Below the pieces are notes generated by a model. That model made no database searches. It was not told the DNA's origin and was given only the letters and a program-made list of their open reading frames with translations. 64,000 nucleotides of DNA from Kutzneria chonburiensis (GTDB lineage: Bacteria > Actinomycetota > Actinomycetes > Mycobacteriales > Pseudonocardiaceae): positions 248,001 through 312,000 of the forward strand of contig NZ_CP097263.1 of assembly GCF_028622115.1 (NCBI RefSeq), in the 5' to 3' direction. The position numbers and the translations under genes are program-made. Every line of letters starts with the position of its first letter. Position 1 is the first letter of the stretch. Positions 37,212 through 47,967 of this stretch are shown piece by piece.

Positions 37212-37721
37212 GTGACTGCCAAGGAGCTGCTGGCCCACCCGGTGCGGATGCGGATCGTGCATGCGTTGCGGGGCCGCGAGTTGACCACGGGGCGGCTGTG
37301 CGAGCTGCTGCCGGACGTGTCGAAGGCGATGGTGTACCGGCACGTCGAGGCACTGGCCGCCGGCGGCGTCATCGAGGTGGCCGAGGAGCGGCGGGTTCGC
37401 GGCGCGGTGGAGCGGACCTACCGGCTGCGCCAGGCGACCATCGACACCGAGGACCTGACACCGGACGACTACCGCCGCGGCTTCGACCTCGCCCTGGCCA
37501 CGCTACTGGCGGAGTTCACGGCTTACATGGATCGCGACGGGGTCGACCCGACGGCTGATCTGGTCGGCTTCCGGCAGCATGCGGTGTGGTTGAGCCGGGA
37601 GGAGCTTGAGGAGCTGATCGCCGAGCTGCGCAACGTGATCGTGCCACGGCTGGGGCATGAGCCGAGTGCGGAGCGGACCCGCTACCTGTTGAGCCCCATC
37701 CTGTTTCCGGCTGCGGAATGA
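37212..37721 (+). CDS. ArsR-like winged-helix regulator
   Basis: A 169-residue regulator with an ArsR/HTH_20-type DNA-binding domain: ELLAHPVRMRIVHALRGREL, then the recognition helix in VSKAMVYRHVEALAAGGVIE and a wing in VRGAVERTYRLR. The C-terminal ~90 residues (FDLALATLLAEFTAYMDRDG, LSREELEELIAELRNVIVPR) are helical and probably dimerisation or ligand-binding. It is divergent from the hydrolase with the inverted half-sites between them. It ends at a strong convergent terminator. Confidence 0.88.
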   Translation: MTAKELLAHPVRMRIVHALRGRELTTGRLCELLPDVSKAMVYRHVEALAAGGVIEVAEERRVRGAVERTYRLRQATIDTEDLTPDDYRRGFDLALATLLAEFTAYMDRDGVDPTADLVGFRQHAVWLSREELEELIAELRNVIVPRLGHEPSAERTRYLLSPILFPAAE

Positions 37722-37724
37722 GCA

Positions 37725-37756
37725 CTGCCCCGGACGCGCGAACGCGTCCGGGGCAG
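37725..37756. terminator. Terminator hairpin between convergent genes
   Basis: CTGCCCCGGACGCG at 37725-37738 pairs exactly with 37743-37756 around a CGAA tetraloop, a 14-bp stem. It is four bases after the ArsR-type stop and 15 before the chitinase stop, and can serve both strands. Confidence 0.88.
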
Positions 37757-37770
37757 CATGACGTGAAAAC

Positions 37771-38988
<1,218 letters not shown>

Positions 38989-39094
38989 GCGTTTCTCCCT
39001 GAATCCGCAGGAGGGATCCCGGCACGGGGCGGCGGCGGAGGGCCCGTGCGAGGGACCGGTAAAAGGGACAAAGCGTGTGCTGCGCATCACGGTA

Positions 39095-39110
39095 GGTGGT
39101 CTGGACCACT
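39095..39110. promoter_or_regulatory. DasR-responsive element (dre) upstream of the chitinase
   Basis: GGTGGTCTGGACCACT matches the streptomycete dre consensus AGTGGTCTAGACCACT at 14 of 16 positions, with the symmetrical TGGTC/GACCA core intact. It is 107 bases upstream of the chitinase start, and 106 upstream of aspS on the other side. DasR is a GntR-family regulator of chitin and N-acetylglucosamine use and controls chitinase genes in Streptomyces. DasR itself is not in this window. Confidence 0.85.
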
Positions 39111-39215
39111 TCGTCAACGGCACCGCCGCGAATGGCGTCGCGCGAGGTTGGCTAACCTGTGACTCGGCAGTATTGACAAAGCCATGACCCGATTCAATCG
39201 AGGAGTGCTGTACCC

Positions 39216-41003
39216 GTGATGCGCACGCACGAGGCCGGGACGCTCCGGGCCGAGCAGGCCGGGCAGTCCGTCACCCTGACCGGGTGGGTGGCGCGCCGGC
39301 GCGATCACGGCGGCGTCATCTTCATCGACCTGCGGGACGCCTCCGGCGTGGCCCAGGTCGTGTTCCGCGAGGGCGAGATGGCCGAGCGCGCCCACCGGCT
39401 GCGCGCCGAGTACTGCCTCAAGGTCACCGGCGAGGTCGTGCGCCGCCCCGAGGGCAACGACAACCCGGACATCGCCACCGGCCAGATCGAGGTCACGGTC
39501 ACCGAGTTCGACGTCCTCTCCGAGGCCGCGCCGCTGCCGTTCCAGCTCGACGACAACCTGGAGGTCGGCGAGGAGGCGCGGCTGCGCCACCGCTACCTCG
39601 ACCTGCGCCGCAGCGGCCCGGCCAAGGCCATCCGGATGCGCAGCCACGCCAGCCGGATCGCCCGCCGCGTGCTGGACGACCGCGACTTCGTCGAGATCGA
39701 GACGCCCACGCTCACCCGCTCCACCCCCGAGGGCGCGCGCGACTTCCTGGTGCCGGCCCGCCTGGCCCCCGGCTCCTGGTACGCCCTGCCGCAGTCGCCC
39801 CAGCTGTTCAAGCAGCTGCTGATGGTCGCCGGCATGGAGCGCTACTACCAGATCGCCCGCTGCTACCGGGACGAGGACTTCCGGGCCGACCGCCAGCCCG
39901 AGTTCACGCAGCTCGACATCGAGATGAGCTTCGTCGAGCAGGACGACGTCATCGAGCTCGGCGAGGCCGTGGTCAAGGCGCTGTGGAGCGAGCTGGCCGG
40001 CCACACCATCGAGGGCCCGATCGCCCGCATGTCCTACGCCGACGCGATGGCCCGCTACGGCACCGACAAGCCGGACCTGCGCTTCGACCTCCAGCTCACC
40101 GAGCTCACCGACTACTTCAAGGACACCCCGTTCCGGGTGTTCAAGGCCCCGTACGTCGGCGCGGTGGTCATGCCCGGCGGCGCCGACCAGCCCCGCCGCA
40201 CCCTGGACGCCTGGCAGGACTGGGCCAAGCAGCGCGGCGCCAGGGGCCTGGCCTACGTGCTCGTCGCCGAGGACGGCACGCTCGGCGGCCCGGTGGCCAA
40301 GAACCTGTCCGACGCCGAGCGCGAGGGCCTGGCCAAGGCCGTCGGCGCCAACGCGGGCGACTGCATCTTCTTCGCCGCCGGCGACCCGTCCGACGCCCGT
40401 GCCCTGCTCGGCGCGGCGCGGCTGGAGATCGGCCGCCGCGTCGGCCTGATCGACGAGTCGGCCTGGTCGTTCGTCTGGGTCGTCGACGCCCCGTTGTTCG
40501 AGTCGGTCGACAAGATCGGCGACGACGTGGCCGTCGGCAGCGGCAAGTGGACCGCGGTGCACCACGCCTTCACCTCGCCGACGCCGGAGTGGATCGACCG
40601 GTTCGAGGAGGACCCGGGCAAGGCCCTGGCCTACGCCTACGACATCGTCTGCAACGGCAACGAGATCGGTGGCGGGTCCATCCGTATCCACCGCCCGGAC
40701 GTGCAGAAGCGGGTGTTCGCGATCATGGGCCTCGGCGAGGCCGAGGCCGAGGAGAAGTTCGGCTTCCTGCTCGAGGCGTTCAAGTACGGCGCCCCGCCGC
40801 ACGGCGGCATCGCCTTCGGCTGGGACCGCATCGTCATGCTGCTGTCCGGCGCGGACTCGATCCGCGAGGTGATCGCCTTCCCGAAGTCCGGCGGCGGCTA
40901 CGACCCCCTGACCGCCGCGCCCGCGCCGATCACCGCGCAGCAGCGCAAGGAGGCCGGGGTAGACGCCAAGCCGGCCGTGAAGGGCGAGCAGGCCAAGGGC
41001 TGA
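39216..41003 (+). CDS. aspS: Aspartyl-tRNA synthetase
   Basis: A 595-residue bacterial-type AspRS. The N-terminal OB-fold ([20 protein letters not shown]) binds the anticodon. Class II motifs follow: motif 2 in [20 protein letters not shown] and motif 3 in [19 protein letters not shown]; the bacterial GAD insertion lies between. The Lys/Ala-rich tail is longer than usual. It charges tRNA-Asp; many actinobacteria also use it for tRNA-Asn when an amidotransferase is present, which cannot be judged here. GAGGAG lies 15 bases upstream of the GTG-ATG start pair. It is divergent from the chitinase and is the best housekeeping landmark. Confidence 0.97.
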   Translation: MMRTHEAGTLRAEQAGQSVTLTGWVARRRDHGGVIFIDLRDASGVAQVVFREGEMAERAHRLRAEYCLKVTGEVVRRPEGNDNPDIATGQIEVTVTEFDVLSEAAPLPFQLDDNLEVGEEARLRHRYLDLRRSGPAKAIRMRSHASRIARRVLDDRDFVEIETPTLTRSTPEGARDFLVPARLAPGSWYALPQSPQLFKQLLMVAGMERYYQIARCYRDEDFRADRQPEFTQLDIEMSFVEQDDVIELGEAVVKALWSELAGHTIEGPIARMSYADAMARYGTDKPDLRFDLQLTELTDYFKDTPFRVFKAPYVGAVVMPGGADQPRRTLDAWQDWAKQRGARGLAYVLVAEDGTLGGPVAKNLSDAEREGLAKAVGANAGDCIFFAAGDPSDARALLGAARLEIGRRVGLIDESAWSFVWVVDAPLFESVDKIGDDVAVGSGKWTAVHHAFTSPTPEWIDRFEEDPGKALAYAYDIVCNGNEIGGGSIRIHRPDVQKRVFAIMGLGEAEAEEKFGFLLEAFKYGAPPHGGIAFGWDRIVMLLSGADSIREVIAFPKSGGGYDPLTAAPAPITAQQRKEAGVDAKPAVKGEQAKG

Positions 41004-41180
41004 GCGCCACTCCGTGCCGGGGGTACCCGATCAGGTGTCCCCCGGCCGCACCAACCCGTTACCAAGCCGTATTCCAGCGCGGTGATGCTCGAACATGACG
41101 GGCGCAGCGACTGCTCCGGGTAGCCGATTGTGCCGATCGTGTAGACGTGCTGTGCACTCGAAGGAGTAGGGTCGGAAGGG

Positions 41181-42386
41181 ATGAGCGTGGAGACCACCGC
41201 CGGCCCCGCCAACGCCGCCGGGGCAGCGGACAACGAGGTCCTGGCAGCCGTTGCGGCCGCCGAAGCAGTGCTCACCAGGCGTTTCGGGGCGTCGATCAGA
41301 CTGGCGGATCCGGAGGATCTGCGGGGCAGCGGCAAGTCGACCGTACTTCGGGTACGGGTGGCGTCGACGCCGTTCTCGCTGCCGCGCACCCTGGTGGTGA
41401 AGAGCTATCTCGAGCCGCCGGTCGGCGACCTGGTCGACCCGTTCCCCCATGAGGCGGTGAGCTACCAGCTGTTCACCGCATTGGGGCAGGACGACCGCAT
41501 CTGCCCCGAGCTGATCGCGCACGACGGCGCCAAGCGGGTCATCGTGTTGGAAGATCTCGGGCGGGCTCCCACGCTCGCCGACAAGCTGCTCGACCACGAC
41601 GCCCGCGGCGCCGAGCGGGCGCTGCTGGCCTGGGCGCGGGCGCTGGGCCGGCTGCACGCCACGACGGCCGGCCGTGAGGCCGACTTCGACGCGCTGACCC
41701 GACGCCTGGGCGGCAGTCCGGGCCAGGATCCGCTGGCGCGCAAGGCCAAGGTGGCGCTGGCCGAGCTGCCTGACCTGCTGCACGACGTGCTCGGCGTGAC
41801 CGTCGGCGCCGATGCGCTCGGCCACGCCCGCGAGGGAGGCCGGCTGCTCACCAGCAGCAGGCACCGGGCGTTCAGTCCCTCGGACGCGTGCGCCGATAAC
41901 AACCTCATCACCGGCAAGGGCCTGCGGGTGCTGGACTTCGAGGGCGGCTGCGTGCGCGACGTCGCACTGGACGCTGCCGCGCTGCGCATCCCGTTCCCGC
42001 TCTGCGGCTGCTCGTTCCGGCTGCCCAACGGCATGACCGAGGCGATGGTGGCGGCGTGGCGGGCCGAGGTCAGCCCGGTCTTCCCCGACCTGGACGACGA
42101 CGAGGTGCTGATGCCCAAGCTGCTGCACGGGCAGCTGCTGTGGGTGTGGCTGTCGACCTGGATGTACCTGCCGCGGCCGGGTGTGCCCGACGGCCCGATC
42201 ACCACGCGGCTGGCTTCGCCCCGGCGCAGCAGCGCGCTGCACGCCCGGTGGCAGCGGCTGCGTGACGACGCCGCCCGGCTCAAGGTGCCGGCCGTCGCCG
42301 AGCACGCCGAGCAGGTGGCGTCGGCGATCGCCGCGCAGCACGGCGCCGAGGCCGTTCACCTGCCGTTGTTCCCCGCATTCAGCTGA
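41181..42386 (+). CDS. Aminoglycoside-phosphotransferase-like kinase (APH fold)
   Basis: A 401-residue kinase-like protein. It has a glycine-rich/lysine N-lobe (TLVVKSYLEPP), the hinge VIVLEDLGRAPTLADKLL, a catalytic loop variant FSPSDACADNNLI in which H is replaced by S but the Asp-x4-Asn spacing remains, and the metal-binding VLDFEGGCVRDVALDAAALR. The fold phosphorylates small molecules such as aminoglycosides, choline or homoserine. A resistance role should not be assumed. It lies 177 bases after aspS in the same direction; no obvious promoter is visible. Confidence 0.8.
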   Translation: MSVETTAGPANAAGAADNEVLAAVAAAEAVLTRRFGASIRLADPEDLRGSGKSTVLRVRVASTPFSLPRTLVVKSYLEPPVGDLVDPFPHEAVSYQLFTALGQDDRICPELIAHDGAKRVIVLEDLGRAPTLADKLLDHDARGAERALLAWARALGRLHATTAGREADFDALTRRLGGSPGQDPLARKAKVALAELPDLLHDVLGVTVGADALGHAREGGRLLTSSRHRAFSPSDACADNNLITGKGLRVLDFEGGCVRDVALDAAALRIPFPLCGCSFRLPNGMTEAMVAAWRAEVSPVFPDLDDDEVLMPKLLHGQLLWVWLSTWMYLPRPGVPDGPITTRLASPRRSSALHARWQRLRDDAARLKVPAVAEHAEQVASAIAAQHGAEAVHLPLFPAFS

Positions 42387-42465
42387 TCCAACTATTCTCC
42401 GAGCCGTCCCCGTCACGCCACCCGGCCATCACCAGGAGTGATTCTCCGCGGGTGATCGTGGACGG

Positions 42466-43317
42466 GTGACGGTTCAGGCGATGTCGGAGAGCGTGCCCGC
42501 CCGCCGCGCGGTCGGACGGCTCGTGGTGCTGGGGGACTCGACCAGCGTCGGTCTCGGTGATCCGCTGCCCGGCGGCGGCTGGCGCGGCTTCGGTCCGCTG
42601 CTGGCCGACGCGCTCGGCGGCTGCGACCTGACGAACCTGTCCCGCACCGGGGCCCGCATCGGCACCGTGCGGCACGAGCAGCTGCCGATGGCGGCGGCGC
42701 TGCGCCCGGACGCCGTGGTCGTGGTCGCCGGCATGAACGACACCATGCGCTCGGACTTCGATCCGGCCCGATTGCGAGCGGACCTCGACCACGTGGTCGG
42801 CAAGCTGCTCGACGTGGGCGCGGTGGTGGTGCTGGCCAGTTATCACGACCACGCAAGGGTGTTCCGGCTGCCGGCCCCGCTTCGGCGGGCGCTGCGCCGG
42901 CGGGTGGACGAGCTCAACGCGGTGATCCGCTCGGTGGTGCTGGCCCGCGGCATCGGCTGCGTCGACCTGGACACGCTGCCCGGCGCCTACGACCTCGCGG
43001 CCTGGAGCGTTGACCGGCTGCACCCGTCCGAGCTGGGGCACCGCATGCTGGCCCAGGGCTTCTCCCAGGAGCTGGAGCTGGCCGGCTGCCAGATCGAGGC
43101 GCCGGTCAGCCTGGAGTGCGCCGGCGGCCGGGTGGTGGCCGCGTGGCAGCATGTCGCGTGGCTGGTGCTCAAGGGCATTCCGTGGGTGTGGCGACGGGGT
43201 TCGGATCTGGTTCCTTATGCGTTCACTGTCTTGTTCAGGACAGCCGTAGGCGATTCGCGCCATTCGTCGTGGGCCACCTGGACGAATTATTCACAAGAGA
43301 ATTCCGTGAATAGTTGA
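42466..43317 (+). CDS. SGNH/GDSL hydrolase
   Basis: A 283-residue esterase-type protein. Block I is LVVLGDSTSVGLGDPLPGGG with the nucleophile serine, block III is VVAGMNDTMRSDF, and block V is DRLHPSELGHRMLAQGF with the Asp-His pair. There is no signal peptide, so it is probably cytosolic. After the hydrolase domain comes a ~70-residue tail with a hydrophobic, Trp-rich stretch (VVAAWQHVAWLVLKGIPWVW) and ending in Asn/Ser-rich sequence. The substrate is unknown. Confidence 0.88.
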   Translation: MTVQAMSESVPARRAVGRLVVLGDSTSVGLGDPLPGGGWRGFGPLLADALGGCDLTNLSRTGARIGTVRHEQLPMAAALRPDAVVVVAGMNDTMRSDFDPARLRADLDHVVGKLLDVGAVVVLASYHDHARVFRLPAPLRRALRRRVDELNAVIRSVVLARGIGCVDLDTLPGAYDLAAWSVDRLHPSELGHRMLAQGFSQELELAGCQIEAPVSLECAGGRVVAAWQHVAWLVLKGIPWVWRRGSDLVPYAFTVLFRTAVGDSRHSSWATWTNYSQENSVNS

Positions 43318-43388
43318 CGTAGGCTCGGTCCGTAATTGCGTGGGTACGCTCCCGATGTTGGACGAGTTCTTCCATTTCAGGAGGACAG

Positions 43389-44728
43389 GTGTCGGGAACG
43401 TTCGTCAGATCAACCCTGCTCGGCGTGAGCGCGGTGGCCGTCGCCGCGCTCACCGCTTTTGCCCCGGTCGCCCAGGCCGCCGGTGATCCGCACGTCGTCA
43501 CGCCGCAGGTCCAGTCGCTGCGGGCCCAGGTCCACAACGGGACGCTGCTGCGGTCGCACGGCACGCTCGCGCCCTGCGCGTTCTGCCAGTCCAAGCTCGT
43601 CACCGCCGCGCCCGGGTCGAAGACACCCTGTCGACCACGGTCCCGGTCGGGTACGGCGCGGGCGACCTGGCCGCCGCGTACCACCTGCCCGACGCTGCCA
43701 CCGGGGCCAAGGGCACGATCGCGATCATCGACGCCGGCGCGTACCCGAACCTCGAGGCCGACATCAACGCCTACCGGTCCCAGTACGGCCTCCCGGCCTG
43801 CACCACGGCCGGCGGCTGCCTGAAGATCGCCGGCTTCGACGGCGGCGCCACGCAGCCGCCGGCCACGTCCTTCCCGAACACCTACTACGAGGAGCAGGTC
43901 GGCGTCGAGACCGCGCTGGACGTGGACATGGCCTCGGCGGCCTGCCCCTCGTGCAACATCATCGAGCTCCAGCTGCCGATCACCGACGCGCTCACCGGCA
44001 CCAAGCAGCACATGGACGCGGCCATGGCCGACTTCGGCACGGCCGTCAACACCGCGGCCAAGTTGGGCGCGTCCGCGGTCAGCATGAGCTACCAGTACCC
44101 CAGTGACACCGACGTCGAGTTCGGACAGGCCGGCCGCGACCTGTTCCACCCGGGCATGGCCGTGCTGGCCTCGTCGGGCGACTCCGGCTACGAGGGCAAC
44201 GTGCACACCGGCTGGCCGCAGAACCTGCCGTGGGTCGTGTCGGTCGGCGGCACCTCGCTGTTCCAGAACGGCGACGCCTACACCGACGTGGCCTGGTCCG
44301 GCGCCGGCAGCGGCTGCGAGACCGACCTGCCGGCCGCGATCGGCGCCCCGACCTCGGTCAGCGCCAACTGCGGCGGCCACCGCGCCGCGTCCGACGTGTC
44401 CGCGGTCGCCGACCCCAACACCGGTGTGGCGGTGTTCGACACCTACTCGCCGTTCAGCGGTTCGCCGTACAACTGGATCCTCGTCGGCGGCACCAGCGCG
44501 TCGTCGCCGTTCGTGGCCGGCCTGTACGCCCGTGGCGGCCACACGTCGCAGGTGATGGGGCCGAACACGCTGTACACCGCGCCGGCCGGCGCGTTCACCG
44601 ACGTGACGCTGGGCCAGAACGCCAAGCCGCACCAGTGCCCGACCGCCACGCCGGCGCTGTGCGCGGCGCAGAAGGGCTGGGATGCGCCGACCGGCGTCGG
44701 CGTGCCGAATGGACTGGCCGGGTTCTGA
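43389..44728 (+). pseudogene. Secreted S53-like (sedolisin) peptidase A, frameshifted
   Basis: GTG at 43389 after AGGAGGACAG starts a signal peptide (LLGVSAVAVAALTAFAPVAQ) and a short cysteine-bearing region (LAPCAFCQSKLVT). The frame then shifts at the CCC run 43626-43628. With one added C it reads T-P-L-S-T-T-V-P-V-G-Y-G and runs on through GTIAIIDAGAYPNLEADINA, VETALDVDMASAACPSCNII (sedolisin Glu and Asp), SSGDSGYEGNVHTGWPQNLP and GGTSASSPFVAGLYARGG (catalytic Ser) to 44728, 446 residues. Everything else is intact. It is one of three paralogues in this region and lacks the large S53 propeptide. Confidence 0.85.
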
Positions 44729-44740
44729 TTCATTGATGAA

Positions 44741-44775
44741 TTGTGGCGGGCGGTTTCGGTCACCGCCCGCCACAA
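44741..44775 (+). terminator. Terminator after peptidase A
   Basis: TTGTGGCGGGCGG at 44741-44753 pairs exactly with 44763-44775 around a nine-base loop and is followed by TTTCG. It separates peptidase A from the tandem paralogue B. Confidence 0.88.
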
Positions 44776-44930
44776 TTTCGTTCCGGTCCGAATAGATGGT
44801 CCGATTCACTCCGTTCGTTGTGGTCTCGTCGGCGCAATGTGTTCACAGTGGCGTCCGCGTGAATGGATTCCCGTATTTGTGTTGGTAGCCTCGCGCTGTT
44901 GGTCCCGGTAATTACTTTCCTGGAGGACCC

Positions 44931-46261
44931 GTGTTCGCGAGAAATTCCCTGTTCACCCTCGGTGCGGCCGTTGTCGCCGCGGTCACCGTGCTGGCCCCGG
45001 TCGCCAAGGCGGCCGGCAATGATCCGCATGCCGTCACCCCGCAGGTCCAGTCGCTGCGCGCCCAGGTGCACGCCGGCACGTTGATGAAGACGCACGGCAC
45101 CAAGAAAGCCTGTGACGCCTGTCAGGCGCAGATCGTCACCACCGGATCCGGGTCGAAAACACCCTGTCGACCCCGGCCCCGGCCGGCTACGGCGCCGACG
45201 AGCTCGCCGCCGCCTACAACCTGTCCGGCGGCGCCGCCGGCACGATCGCGATCATCGACGCCGGCGCGTACCCGCCGGCCAACCTCGAAGCCGACGTCAA
45301 CGCCTACCGGGCCCAGTACGGTCTGCCGGCCTGCACCGTGGAAAGCGGTTGCCTGAAGGTCGCCGGCTTCGACGGCGGCGCACCACAGGCGCCCTCCACC
45401 GACCCGAACCTCAAGCTGGGCGATGAAGAAGTCGCCGTGGAGACCGCGCTCGACATGGACATGGCCTCGGCGGCCTGCCCCGGGTGCAAGCTGGTCGAGC
45501 TCCAGCTGCCCATCCTCGACGCCTTCTTCGGCGACCAGGCCCACCTGGACGCGGCCATGGCCGACTTCGGCACGGCCGTCAACACGGCGGCCAAGCTGGG
45601 CGCGTCGTCGGTGAGCATGAGCTACCAGTACCCGAGCGACAAGACCGTGGAGTTCGGGCAGGCCGGGCGGGACCTGTTCCACCCCGGCATGGCCGTGCTG
45701 GCCTCGTCCGGCGACGGCGGCTACGAGGGCGACCAGCACGGCGGCTGGCCGTCGAACCTGCCGTGGGTCGTGTCGGTCGGCGGCACCTCGCTGTTCCAGA
45801 CCGCTGACGGCTACACCAACACCGTGTGGTCCGGCGCCGGCAGCGGCTGCGAGACCGACCTGCCCGGCGCGATCGGCGCGCCCGCCTCGGTCAGCGCCGT
45901 CTGCGGTGGGCACCGCGCGTCGTCCGACGTGTCGGCCGTCGCCGACCCGGCCACCGGCGTCGCCGTGTACGACACGTACGCGCCGTTCACCGGTCAGCCG
46001 CTGAACTGGATCACCGTCGGCGGCACCAGCGCGTCGTCGCCGTTCATCGCCGGCCTGTACGCGCGGGGCGGCCACCTCTCGCAGGTGATGGGGCCCAACA
46101 CCATGTACACCGCCCCGGCCGGCGCGTTCACCGACGTGACGTTCGGCCAGAACGCCCCGATCCGCTCCTGCACGCCGGCCGAGATCGCGCTGTGCAACGC
46201 CCGTGCGGGCTGGGACGGCCCGACCGGCGTCGGCGTGCCCAACGGGCTCGCCGGCTTCTGA
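44931..46261 (+). pseudogene. Secreted S53-like (sedolisin) peptidase B, frameshifted
   Basis: A tandem paralogue of peptidase A with its own promoter region and GGAGGACCC before the GTG at 44931. The signal peptide is FTLGAAVVAAVTVLAPVAKA, followed by KKACDACQAQIVTTGSGSKT. The frame breaks at the CCC run 45162-45164, exactly homologous to the lesion in A; one extra C restores T-P-L-S-T-P-A-P-A-G-Y-G. The rest carries VETALDMDMASAACPGCKLV, LASSGDGGYEGDQHGGWPSN and GGTSASSPFIAGLYARGGHL, ending at 46261 (443 residues when repaired). Predicted to be an exported acid-type serine peptidase. Confidence 0.85.
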
Positions 46262-46267
46262 CCGATA

Positions 46268-46294
46268 GCGGGCGGTCTCGACGAGACCGCCCGC
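46268..46294. terminator. Terminator between convergent peptidase B and flavoprotein genes
   Basis: GCGGGCGGTCTC at 46268-46279 pairs with GAGACCGCCCGC at 46283-46294 around a three-base loop. It is seven bases after the peptidase stop and nine before the end of the minus-strand flavoprotein gene. Confidence 0.85.
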
Positions 46295-46302
46295 TTCGCT
46301 TG

Positions 46303-47967
46303 TCAGCTCAGGGTTTTCCCCAGTGCCCGGCCGGCCGCCCGGCCGGAGAAGATGCAGCCGCCGAGGAACGTGCCCTCCAGCGCGTTGTAGCCGTGCACGC
46401 CGCCGCCGCCGAAGCCGGCGACCTCGCCGGCCGCGTACAGGCCCGGGAACGCCTCGCCGTCCGACCGGATCACCTGGGAGTCCAGGTTGGTCTGCACGCC
46501 GCCCAACGTCTTGCGGGTCAGGATGTTCAGCCGGACTGCGATCAGCGGGCCGTGCGCCGGGTCCAGGATGCGGTGCGGCTTGGCCGTGCGGGCCAGCTTG
46601 TCGCCCAGGTAGTGCCGGGCGTTGGCGATGGCCATCAGCTGGAGGTCCTTGGTGTAGCTGTTGCGCAGCTCCTGGTCGCGGGCCCGGATCTGGCGCAGCA
46701 TGTCCTCATAGGACAGTTGCGGGCCCCGGGACAGCTTGTTCATGCCGGCCACCAGGTCCTGGAGGTTGTCCGAGACGACGAAGTCGACGCCGTGCTCCTT
46801 GAACGCCTCCACCGGGCCGGGCGCGCCCTTGCCCAGCCGGCCGGTCAGCGTGAGCTTGAGGTCCTTGCCGGTGATGTCCGGGTTCTGCTCGGAGCCCGAC
46901 AGCGCGAACTCCTTCTCGATGATCGACTGCGTCAGCACGAACCACGAGTAGTCATGGCCGGTGGACAGGATCGCCTTCATCGTGCCGTTGGTGTCGAAGC
47001 CCGGGAAGTTGGGGGAGGGCAGCCGCTTTCCGGTGGCGTCGAACCACATCGACGACGGGCCCGGGATGATCCGGATGGCGTGGTCGGGCCAGATCGGGTC
47101 CCAGTTGTTGATGCCCTCGGTGTAGTTCCACATCCGGTCGCGGTTGACGATGGTCGCGCCGGCCGCCTCCGAGATCGCGATCATGCGCCCGTCCACGTGT
47201 GCCGGCACGCCCGAGATCATCGTCTTCGGAGCCGGCCCCATCCGCTCGGTCGGCCAGTTCTTGCGGATCAGGTCGTGGTTGTGGCCGATGCCGCCGGACG
47301 ACACGATGACCGCCTTGGCCCGCAGCTCGAACTCGCCGACCTTGGTCCGCGAGGAGGCAACGCCCCGCTCCAGGTCGGTCGGCTCCAGCACGGTGCCGCG
47401 GACGCCGACCGCGCGGCCGTCCTCGACGATGATGTCGTCGACCTGGTGCCGGAACGCGAACTCGACCAGACCGCGCTTTTCCCCTTCCAGCACGGGTTCC
47501 AGGAACACCCGGACCACCTCGGGGCCGGTGCCCCAGGTCAGGTGGAAGCGGGGGACCGAGTTGCCGTGCCCGTCGGCCAGGCCGCCGCCGCGCTCGGCCC
47601 AGCCGACCAGCGGCGTGATCCGCAGGCCCAGCGCGGCCAGATAGTCGCGCTTCTCGGTGGCCGCGAACTTCACGTAGGCGCGGGCCCACTGCCGGCCCCA
47701 GAGGTCCTCGTCGTCACGGTCGAAGCCGGCCGAGCCCTGCCAGTCCTGCCAGGCCAGCTCCTCGGAGTCCTTCACGCCCATCCGGCGCTGCTCCGGGCTG
47801 TCCACCAGGAACAGGCCGCCCAGCGACCAGAAGGCCTGGCCGCCCAGGTTGTTGCGGTTCTCCTGGTCCAGCACCAGGACCTTGCGACCCGCCTTGACCA
47901 GCTCGTGCGTGGCGACCAGACCGGCCAGGCCGGCCCCGACCACGATGACGTCCGGCTCGATTGTCAT
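46303..47967 (-). CDS. FAD-binding dehydrogenase (fumarate reductase/ketosteroid dehydrogenase-like)
   Basis: A 554-residue flavoprotein. N-terminal FAD motif DVIVVGAGLAGLVATHELVK, then GGQAFWSLGGLFLVDSPEQR, IVSSGGIGHNHDLIRKNWP in the centre and the C-terminal LYAAGEVAGFGGGGVHGYNA plus GTFLGGCIFSGRAAGRAL. This is the FAD_binding_2 family that includes KstD-type 3-ketosteroid dehydrogenases and flavocytochrome-like reductases; this branch is annotated simply as FAD-binding dehydrogenase and its substrate is not known. Its ATG overlaps the TetR stop (ATGA), so it is controlled from the TetR promoter. Confidence 0.9.
   Translation of the reverse strand: MTIEPDVIVVGAGLAGLVATHELVKAGRKVLVLDQENRNNLGGQAFWSLGGLFLVDSPEQRRMGVKDSEELAWQDWQGSAGFDRDDEDLWGRQWARAYVKFAATEKRDYLAALGLRITPLVGWAERGGGLADGHGNSVPRFHLTWGTGPEVVRVFLEPVLEGEKRGLVEFAFRHQVDDIIVEDGRAVGVRGTVLEPTDLERGVASSRTKVGEFELRAKAVIVSSGGIGHNHDLIRKNWPTERMGPAPKTMISGVPAHVDGRMIAISEAAGATIVNRDRMWNYTEGINNWDPIWPDHAIRIIPGPSSMWFDATGKRLPSPNFPGFDTNGTMKAILSTGHDYSWFVLTQSIIEKEFALSGSEQNPDITGKDLKLTLTGRLGKGAPGPVEAFKEHGVDFVVSDNLQDLVAGMNKLSRGPQLSYEDMLRQIRARDQELRNSYTKDLQLMAIANARHYLGDKLARTAKPHRILDPAHGPLIAVRLNILTRKTLGGVQTNLDSQVIRSDGEAFPGLYAAGEVAGFGGGGVHGYNALEGTFLGGCIFSGRAAGRALGKTLS

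Noticed and set aside
41181-42386. Aminoglycoside resistance gene
   Set aside because: Only the general APH kinase fold is supported; the catalytic loop is divergent and the gene is next to aspS with no resistance context.
43626-45164. Programmed -1 frameshifting in the S53 genes
   Set aside because: No slippery heptamer or clear downstream structure is visible, and five unrelated genes in the window show the same kind of single-base loss, so sequence error explains more.
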